Positions 16,579 to 21,900 of a DNA stretch of 21,900 nucleotides are shown here, piece by piece. Every line of letters begins with the position of its first letter. The stretch's first letter is position 1. This DNA is from UKL13-2 sp043793345 (GTDB lineage Bacteria; Pseudomonadota; Gammaproteobacteria; Burkholderiales; Usitatibacteraceae), in contig JAYVXF010000085.1 in the NCBI GenBank assembly GCA_043793345.1, positions 1-21,900 on the forward strand, written 5' to 3'. Both the position numbers and the translations under genes were made by a program. The notes beneath the pieces are model-generated. The model did not search any database. It was not told the DNA's origin and saw nothing but the letters and a program-made list of their open reading frames with translations.

Positions 16579-16662
16579 GCACCATCCACTCTCTAATTCT
16601 ATACGAACATGGGGTAACATCATAAGTCGAAGTGCCAACATCCACGCCGCCAATTCCCACCG

Positions 16663-17790
16663 ATGCGTCAAAAAACAAGGTCACATAAACATCTGGAGAT
16701 CGCGAATTATCCACCTCCCTACGATGGATGGGGTACGCACACCAGGTTCGTTGTCGAAGAAATCAGGCGACGTGGACACGCGTGCGACGTTCTAAAAATT
16801 AATGAGAATCGCGAGCTCAAAAGCGGGGAGTATGTCGATGTCCAAAACGGTTTTGACTATCTGTTTAAAGTAATTCATTTCGCCGCGCGCGGATACGCAA
16901 TCAATGTGCATGTCAACGCTGAATCCCCTAAAGGCTACGTCCTTGCACTGACTGCGGTCACGATTGGCCGACTGTTTTTCAGAAAGGCAAACGTGACGTT
17001 TCACGGCGGTTTGCCGCAATCGTTTTTCCCTGCGCCCAAAAATTCTCTCTGGTATTGGAAATTCAAACTTTTGTTCGCCCTTGCTTCCGGCATACTTTGT
17101 GATAGTGACGATATCAAGCGCGAAATTGTGAAATATGGCGCGCCGCAGACCTGCATTGGTACTGCGGCGGGCTATTCCGCTCACAATCTCAACTATCAGA
17201 AGTCGGCATTAAGCGCAGAAACAGAGTCTTTTTTGCACTCGCATGATCCCGTGTTCTTCTGCTATGTCTCGTTTCGGCCTGAATATCGACTTGAAATACT
17301 ACGTGAGGCAATGATGCTATTTCGGAACGGCCACCCTCGCGCAGGTTTCATATGGCTTGGGTTTCCAAAAACGGAAATGCCTGCCGCGCTCGATCATGCG
17401 TCTGTGTTTTCCGCTGATGAAAACGCATCGCTTTTGCTGTTGGGAACGTTGAGTCACGACGAATTCCTGACACTTCTGTTGCGCTGTACCGCGAAATTGC
17501 GAACACCCGCGTGCGATGGGGTGAGCGCGTCCGTATTGGAGTCGCTGGCGTTAGGGATGCCCGTAGTCGCGAGTGAAAATGGACGCAGACCCCCTGGTGT
17601 CGTAACTTATGCAGAAATGGATGCTGTAGATATGTGCCGCAAACTGGAATACCTGATGAAAAATCGTGATGCAATCACTGATCAGTTGCAAAGGGAGCCT
17701 CCGCCTGACAACGTCGCTTTGACTGCCGACTGGCTATTGGGTGAAACGCACGCGAGTTCCAATGCGAGCCATGCCATTGGTACGGCCTAG
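16663..17790 (+). CDS. Glycosyltransferase family 4 (375 aa)
   Basis: GT-B glycosyltransferase adding a residue to the polysaccharide. After a short leader the core begins HLEIANYPPPYDGWGTHTRF (10-29), the classic GT4 opening seen in EPS clusters. The first domain includes NVTFHGGLPQSFF (110-122) and ILCDSDDIKREI (144-155). The donor domain has FIWLGFPK (229-236), LLLLGTLSHDEF (257-268) and the nucleotide-sugar region GVSASVLESLALGMPVVASE (286-305) with PPGVV (310-314). The ATG at 16663 gives about nine residues more than usual before the first strand, and no good ribosome binding site is visible, so the true start is uncertain. It overlaps the following lyase gene, which suggests they are translated together. 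Confidence 0.85.
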   Translation: MRQKTRSHKHLEIANYPPPYDGWGTHTRFVVEEIRRRGHACDVLKINENRELKSGEYVDVQNGFDYLFKVIHFAARGYAINVHVNAESPKGYVLALTAVTIGRLFFRKANVTFHGGLPQSFFPAPKNSLWYWKFKLLFALASGILCDSDDIKREIVKYGAPQTCIGTAAGYSAHNLNYQKSALSAETESFLHSHDPVFFCYVSFRPEYRLEILREAMMLFRNGHPRAGFIWLGFPKTEMPAALDHASVFSADENASLLLLGTLSHDEFLTLLLRCTAKLRTPACDGVSASVLESLALGMPVVASENGRRPPGVVTYAEMDAVDMCRKLEYLMKNRDAITDQLQREPPPDNVALTADWLLGETHASSNASHAIGTA

Positions 17791-20029
17791 CAAGCTTCGT
17801 CGATTGGCATCGATGAGTCGGGACGAGATCGTCTCGCGGCTCACACAGGAAATAGCCAAGAAGGTCGATAGTCACGGGCTGTTCCAGCTGCGGCGCACTT
17901 CGTTGCCCGCAGTCGAAGCGCTGAATACCGGTCGTTTCTTTTTTGATGCAGACGAGATCCCGCAGCGAATAAGGTTAATACGCGAGAGCATTGCAGGTTT
18001 CGATTCGAACGTGCTTGCTCAGGCAGAGAAAATCCTGAAACATCAATTTCCGCTGCTTGGCTACGGATCGCTCGATTATGGTAACGATATAGATTGGCAG
18101 CTCGACATCGTCAGCGGCAAACGCGCGCACCTTAAGCCTTGGCCGAAAATCAACTACCTAGATTTTGATGAGGTTGGCGACTGCAAAGTTACCTGGGAAC
18201 TTAACCGCCATCAGTTTCTGGTAACCCTCGCCAAAGCGTGGTTGCTGACCGGTGATGACCGTTTCGTCAAGAAGTTGGAAAGCATCTATAACGACTGGCA
18301 CAAAAAAAATCCTTATCCCCTAGGCATCAATTGGGCCAGCAGTCTTGAGGTTGCCTTTCGCAGTCTTTCATGGATTTGGGTGCGTGAGCTGCTGGCCGGT
18401 TGCGAAATTGCCTCCAAGCTGCGCCATGACATCACACTCGCATTAGGCTTCAATGCTTGGTACATCCGGCGCTACCTGTCGACATATTTCTCGCCGAATA
18501 CGCATTTGCAAGGTGAAGCGGTGGCGCTGTTTTTCATCGGCTCACTTTGCCCGTCGCTGCCAAACGCGTCGAATTGGCGCGAGCAGGGATGGAACATCCT
18601 GCTGGAGCATGCGCTCACCAAGGTGCTGGAAGACGGGGCTTACTTTGAACAATCCACGTACTACCACGTCTACGCGCTCGATTTTTTTCTTCATGCCCGC
18701 TTACTCGCCGCGCGCAACGGAATGCGAATCCCGGATAATTTTGATGCGGTACTGAAACGCATGCTGAAGTATCTCTCGTGTCTGTGTCAGGCTGGCGCGC
18801 CACCGCGCTTCGGCGATGACGATGGCGGCAGACTCTTTGATGGCAGTCGCAATCGCGCTGAGCATCTGTTGGATCCGCTGGCGATAGGCGTTGCGTTTTT
18901 TGCGCTCAATGTTTGCAAACAATCAGGCGTGCGGCCTACAGAGGAGATGCTGTGGTTACTGGGAAATAAGGGGCTTCAAACGTTATCTGCTTATCCAGAT
19001 CAGAAGAGCGGTAGCTCTACCGCATTTCCTCAGACAGGCCTGTATGTTTTTCACGCCGGCGAAGGAGCCCGCAGTCAAGCGGTTCTGGACGCGGGACCGC
19101 TGGGAGGGGGCAGCGGCGGGCACGGACACGCGGACGCGCTTAGCCTAACCTTGAACGTGAATGGAACGCCGCTGTTGGTCGATCCGGGTGCGTGCAACTA
19201 TGTCGGTTCGGGCTCGGATCGCGAAGATTTTCGTCTTACGCACGCGCATAACACCATTGCCGTCGATGGTCTTTCCCAGGCTGAGCCCCGACGTGCATTT
19301 TCATGGTTGCGGTGGCCGGAGGTGAAAATTGAGGTAAGTGCAATCACGCCAACGTTCGATATTGTCGTTGCGTCGCATGACGGTTACACACGCCTCCCAT
19401 CTCCGGTGACGCACCGTCGTACGTTGTTCGCATCTCATGAGCAATTCTGGTTCGTTCTGGATGAACTGATTGCGCTAGGTCCGCACGATTACGCGCTTCA
19501 TTGGCATCTTGCGCCCGATGTGAACGTCGCGTCGCAGACCGCCAACGGATGGATGGTCGAGCAGAACGGGAGTACGCTGCATATTCTGACCGTCGCGACA
19601 GATTGGCTGAGTACGGTCGAGGCTGGCTGGTTCTCAACCGCATACGGAGTGAAGCAAGCTGCGCCGGTACTTAGACTGGCGAAAAGATCAGACGGAAGCG
19701 AAGATGTTGCAACCGTTCTTTGGGCTGGCACTGGTGGCAACCCGCTTCCTGCAATGACTGCGTTAGGCGGAGCGCCGGGAATACGCGGCTACGACCTGAA
19801 TAACGGCAATAGCCATTGGATTTTCCTCATCGGCGATGGCGTCTCCAACTTAGATATCGCCGGTTGGGAAAGCGACGCAAAAATCCTATGCGCCAAACTC
19901 GACGGAAATGGTCTTCCCGAACGGGTGATTCTTATCCAAAGCACTTTTGTGCGCTTTAGACGCGAGGCGTTGCATGACTCGTTGGAACGCTTGCCTCACC
20001 ATGTTTGGGAACGGGATAACCGCGCATAA
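17771..20029 (+). CDS. Heparinase II/III-like polysaccharide lyase
   Basis: 752-aa protein of the alginate/heparinase lyase superfamily, which cleaves uronic-acid-containing glycans by beta-elimination. An alpha-toroid occupies about residues 20-400. It includes INWASSLEVAFRSLSWIW (186-203), NTHLQGEA (243-250) and FEQSTYYHVY (292-301); the Asn-His pair and the Tyr cluster fit the catalytic positions of PL15/PL17-type enzymes. The heparinase II/III beta-sandwich follows with GGHGHADALSL (449-459), LLVDPGACNY (468-477) and RLTHAHNTIAVDG (488-500). I chose ATG 17771, whose product begins MPLVRPSKLRRLASMS, like family members. A GTG at 17741 and ATGs at 17762 and 17813 are alternatives, and no strong ribosome binding site decides. 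It overlaps the GT4 end by 20 bp. No signal peptide is seen, so it may act in the cytoplasm or use another route. The substrate is inferred to be this locus's uronate polymer. Confidence 0.88.
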   Translation: MPLVRPSKLRRLASMSRDEIVSRLTQEIAKKVDSHGLFQLRRTSLPAVEALNTGRFFFDADEIPQRIRLIRESIAGFDSNVLAQAEKILKHQFPLLGYGSLDYGNDIDWQLDIVSGKRAHLKPWPKINYLDFDEVGDCKVTWELNRHQFLVTLAKAWLLTGDDRFVKKLESIYNDWHKKNPYPLGINWASSLEVAFRSLSWIWVRELLAGCEIASKLRHDITLALGFNAWYIRRYLSTYFSPNTHLQGEAVALFFIGSLCPSLPNASNWREQGWNILLEHALTKVLEDGAYFEQSTYYHVYALDFFLHARLLAARNGMRIPDNFDAVLKRMLKYLSCLCQAGAPPRFGDDDGGRLFDGSRNRAEHLLDPLAIGVAFFALNVCKQSGVRPTEEMLWLLGNKGLQTLSAYPDQKSGSSTAFPQTGLYVFHAGEGARSQAVLDAGPLGGGSGGHGHADALSLTLNVNGTPLLVDPGACNYVGSGSDREDFRLTHAHNTIAVDGLSQAEPRRAFSWLRWPEVKIEVSAITPTFDIVVASHDGYTRLPSPVTHRRTLFASHEQFWFVLDELIALGPHDYALHWHLAPDVNVASQTANGWMVEQNGSTLHILTVATDWLSTVEAGWFSTAYGVKQAAPVLRLAKRSDGSEDVATVLWAGTGGNPLPAMTALGGAPGIRGYDLNNGNSHWIFLIGDGVSNLDIAGWESDAKILCAKLDGNGLPERVILIQSTFVRFRREALHDSLERLPHHVWERDNRA

Positions 20030-20063
20030 AGTTGCTCGATCTGCAGCTGCGATCCAAATCAAG

Positions 20064-20144
20064 CTGCGCCGACAGTGGCGCAGATGGGGCAGCTACTGAA
20101 CTATTGCGATAGCCTGCTACCGCGCCCCGCCTTACACCAAGGCG
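20064..20144. terminator. Two hairpins between convergent genes (possible bidirectional terminator)
   Basis: The 131-bp gap between the convergent lyase and acyltransferase genes contains two perfect inverted repeats. The first is CTGCGCC / GGCGCAG (20064-20070 and 20077-20083, 6-nt loop); the second is CGCCTT / AAGGCG (20128-20133 and 20139-20144, 5-nt loop). Their location suits transcription termination from both sides. Neither is followed by a clear T-run on either strand, so they may work with Rho or be coincidental. Confidence 0.35.
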
Positions 20145-20160
20145 AGGGCAATTTGGGCTG

Positions 20161-21342
20161 CTACGCGGATGGCTGCGCCACTCCTTTATGAATAGCTCTG
20201 CTCTTATACCAAGCGAGAAAACGGCTGCGCGCAAGCAAACCTGGGCGTTCGATCAGAACGAATGTGACCGCTGCGATAAAGACCGATTGCATGATGCTCC
20301 CCAGCAAGCCAAAAAGGAAAACCAGAGGCTCTGACGATGTGACCTGACGCGCGCCCGCAATGAAAAACGCTGCGGTGCCCGGAACCACAAAGTGATTCAG
20401 GTACATCCCGAAAGACAACCGAGATAAAGGGTAGAAAATCCGCAATCGAAACGGCGTGGAAACGATGGACCGGTCGACGAGCAGCCATGCGACGAGGCTG
20501 ACATAGATAAGCGCCAGCGCAAAAAAACCGAAAACGATACCGTCGAGGCGCCTTAGTAGGAATGCCAATGCAACCAAAACAACGCCCACGGCAGCGATAC
20601 GGTAAGCAAAGCCATGGCGGTTCGTGGCATTGAGGGCAACTTGGAAATGGACGTTCATGTAGGCAAGCATCAACCCTGCGAACAGTGCGTCGCTATGAAG
20701 ATGAAACGGGTAGTACATCTTGTCTTTTATTGTTGCCGCATCAACCCCTTGTGCTAGAAGGGCTTGGGACGTTCCCCAACGAGACAACAGAACGTATACG
20801 AGAATCGAACACAAGGCAGCCAAAATCCAACGCGGCCCGCGGCGGCGCAGGACAAAAAATAGAAACGGCGTGAGCAGATAGAACTGCTCTTCTGCTGACA
20901 ACGACCAGCCACGCACGTAGCCGCTGCCCGCATGAATGTAATTGCTGACAAACACAAAGTCCGTCCAAATTGGTTTAAACACCAATGGCAACATTGTGAG
21001 AGCGAGCAAGGTGGCGAAATACAGTGGCCAAATGCGAAATCCCCGCTTCATCACAAACTGGAAAAGATCGACGCTTGACGTCGTCTGATACTCTTTCCAG
21101 AGTTGCTGTCCGATGAGCAACCCGCTAAGAATGAAGAAAAGATCCACACCGGTCCAGCCCCAGGTGAAGATCGGCAAACTGGTGAGACTCAGGTGCGGTT
21201 GACCAAGCTCTTTCCAGTAGTACGCGTAGTGATCGCAGATCACCAACAGCACTGCAATAGCGCGCGCACCATCCAGAGCCGGCACGTTTCCGGGCGGCGA
21301 AACCCAAAGCTCACGGAGGCCATCGCGTACAATGTTCTTCAA
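20161..21342 (-). CDS. Acyltransferase-3 family membrane protein (no SGNH domain)
   Basis: 393-aa integral membrane O-acyltransferase with about ten membrane segments, probably acetylating (or otherwise acylating) a sugar hydroxyl. Motifs are PALDGARAIAVLLVICDHY (21-39, likely catalytic His38), GWTGVDLFFILSGLLIG (62-78), FVMKRGFRIWPLYF (96-109), SLSAEEQFYLLTP (147-159), LSFGMYLNHF (309-318) and FVLIERPG (361-368). Unlike the other acyltransferase here it ends after the membrane domain. No ATG is available near the conserved start. Translation must begin at TTG 21342, immediately after an in-frame TAG and with GGGA upstream, or at GTG 21285. The TTG overlaps the stop of an upstream 136-codon ORF as TTGA, a possible coupling. 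It converges with the lyase gene and may have its own promoter upstream. Confidence 0.85.
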   Translation of the reverse strand: MKNIVRDGLRELWVSPPGNVPALDGARAIAVLLVICDHYAYYWKELGQPHLSLTSLPIFTWGWTGVDLFFILSGLLIGQQLWKEYQTTSSVDLFQFVMKRGFRIWPLYFATLLALTMLPLVFKPIWTDFVFVSNYIHAGSGYVRGWSLSAEEQFYLLTPFLFFVLRRRGPRWILAALCSILVYVLLSRWGTSQALLAQGVDAATIKDKMYYPFHLHSDALFAGLMLAYMNVHFQVALNATNRHGFAYRIAAVGVVLVALAFLLRRLDGIVFGFFALALIYVSLVAWLLVDRSIVSTPFRLRIFYPLSRLSFGMYLNHFVVPGTAAFFIAGARQVTSSEPLVFLFGLLGSIMQSVFIAAVTFVLIERPGLLARSRFLAWYKSRAIHKGVAQPSA

Positions 21343-21749
21343 CTAGCGTCCCGATCAACGGCGAACCGCTTGAGATTGCGATCCACCTGTGAACAGCTTG
21401 ACCGTTGCCCGTGGCCGTCAACGATTGCCCGTCCCAATGCAGAATTGTATGGGTTGATTGTCCGAAAAATCGCCGGGGCCGCGCCAAGGCCGCAGAAGGT
21501 AACCACGAACCTGAAATCTAATGCTGGCGCTATTTTGCGTCCCGGAATCAGATCCGTCAGCCAGATTTTACTGCCCGTCAAAACCGCTTGCAGAAAAGGT
21601 GCAAAGTCCGACGCATATGAGCGGTTTGGTTGAAGGTTATTGATTTTTTTCGTCCGACATCTTTTCACCAGGCCAGCAGACGGCATCACTCTTGTGAGCT
21701 TTCGAGCTTCAGATTTGTGCATAAGATTTATTATGCGAAAGGTTATCAC
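21339..21749 (-). CDS. Uncertain 136-codon ORF upstream of the right-hand acyltransferase
   Basis: An open frame of 136 codons from a GTG, ending in TGA that overlaps the acyltransferase TTG by 4 nt. I recognise no domain. The composition is mixed, with many basic residues and rare-looking codons, and no ribosome binding site stands out. The overlap geometry is the only point in favour of its being real; it may equally be chance reading through a leader region or the remnant of a degraded gene. Confidence 0.18.
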   Translation of the reverse strand: MITFRIINLMHKSEARKLTRVMPSAGLVKRCRTKKINNLQPNRSYASDFAPFLQAVLTGSKIWLTDLIPGRKIAPALDFRFVVTFCGLGAAPAIFRTINPYNSALGRAIVDGHGQRSSCSQVDRNLKRFAVDRDAS

Positions 21750-21900
21750 GATATGGGCAAACCGCAGAACTTAGCAGGGCGATTTAATCCGTACGAACTG
21801 AGCAAACTCTGATATGTATTGACCTGTCAAATGTAACTGATTTGGTTGATATTTTCCTGTTGGGTTTGTTGACGCAATGTGCTGAACGCAGAGCGGGCGG
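21343..21900. other. Right-edge region with no convincing gene
   Basis: About 560 bp upstream of the acyltransferase hold no convincing gene apart from the doubtful 136-codon ORF. Near the edge is a small perfect inverted repeat TTGAC-CT-GTCAA (21819-21830) in an A/T-rich context, which could be a regulator site. Any promoter for the acyltransferase is expected in this stretch, but I could not assign -35/-10 elements with confidence. Confidence 0.4.

Noticed and set aside
1..21900. CRISPR arrays, tRNA, rRNA genes or prophage genes
   Set aside because: No regularly spaced repeats, tRNA-like cloverleaf, rRNA signature or phage structural proteins were seen on either strand.

Overview
This window holds part of a surface or exopolysaccharide biosynthesis locus from a Gram-negative bacterium. 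The best guess is a proteobacterium of moderate GC content, possibly betaproteobacterial. That placement is inference. It rests on the AlgD-type dehydrogenase and on the mix of families (FemAB-like N-acyltransferase, AsnB-type amidotransferases, OafA-type acyltransferases, GT4 glycosyltransferases, a heparinase-like lyase). Several of these families recur in exosortase-A-linked EPS loci, but no exosortase gene is visible. No initiating sugar-phosphate transferase, Wzx, Wzy, Wzz/Wza or Wzc is present, so the locus continues beyond the window.

Layout. Minus strand, left edge: wecB-type UDP-GlcNAc 2-epimerase followed by a GT4 glycosyltransferase (ATGA overlap, 124-2585). A 333-bp gap follows, then a FemAB/GNAT-like protein (2919-3956) with an uncertain 90-codon ORF just upstream. 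Next is a gene-poor stretch carrying what looks like a decayed IS30-type transposase (about 4320-4720), then a class I SAM methyltransferase (4737-5447). Plus strand: a first AsnB-type amidotransferase (5659-7581). Minus strand, reading from 16433 down to 7724: AlgD-type GDP-mannose 6-dehydrogenase, GT4, a second AsnB-type amidotransferase, an unusual fusion of a formyltransferase-like domain to a beta-propeller domain, and an OafA-type acyltransferase with a C-terminal SGNH domain. Plus strand: a GT4 overlapping a heparinase II/III-like lyase (16663-20029). Minus strand, right edge: a shorter acyltransferase-3 protein (20161-21342), preceded by about 560 bp without a convincing gene.

How the genes could work together (inference). 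WecB would supply UDP-ManNAc and the AlgD homologue GDP-mannuronic acid. The AsnB homologues may amidate uronic acid carboxyls. The two membrane acyltransferases, the FemAB-like protein, the methyltransferase and the formyltransferase-like fusion would add decorations. Three GT4 enzymes would build the repeat unit, and the lyase would trim or clear the polymer. The most unusual item is the formyltransferase-like/beta-propeller fusion at 9945-11633. Its putative active site keeps the His and Asp with the spacing of methionyl-tRNA formyltransferase but has Ser where Asn is expected.
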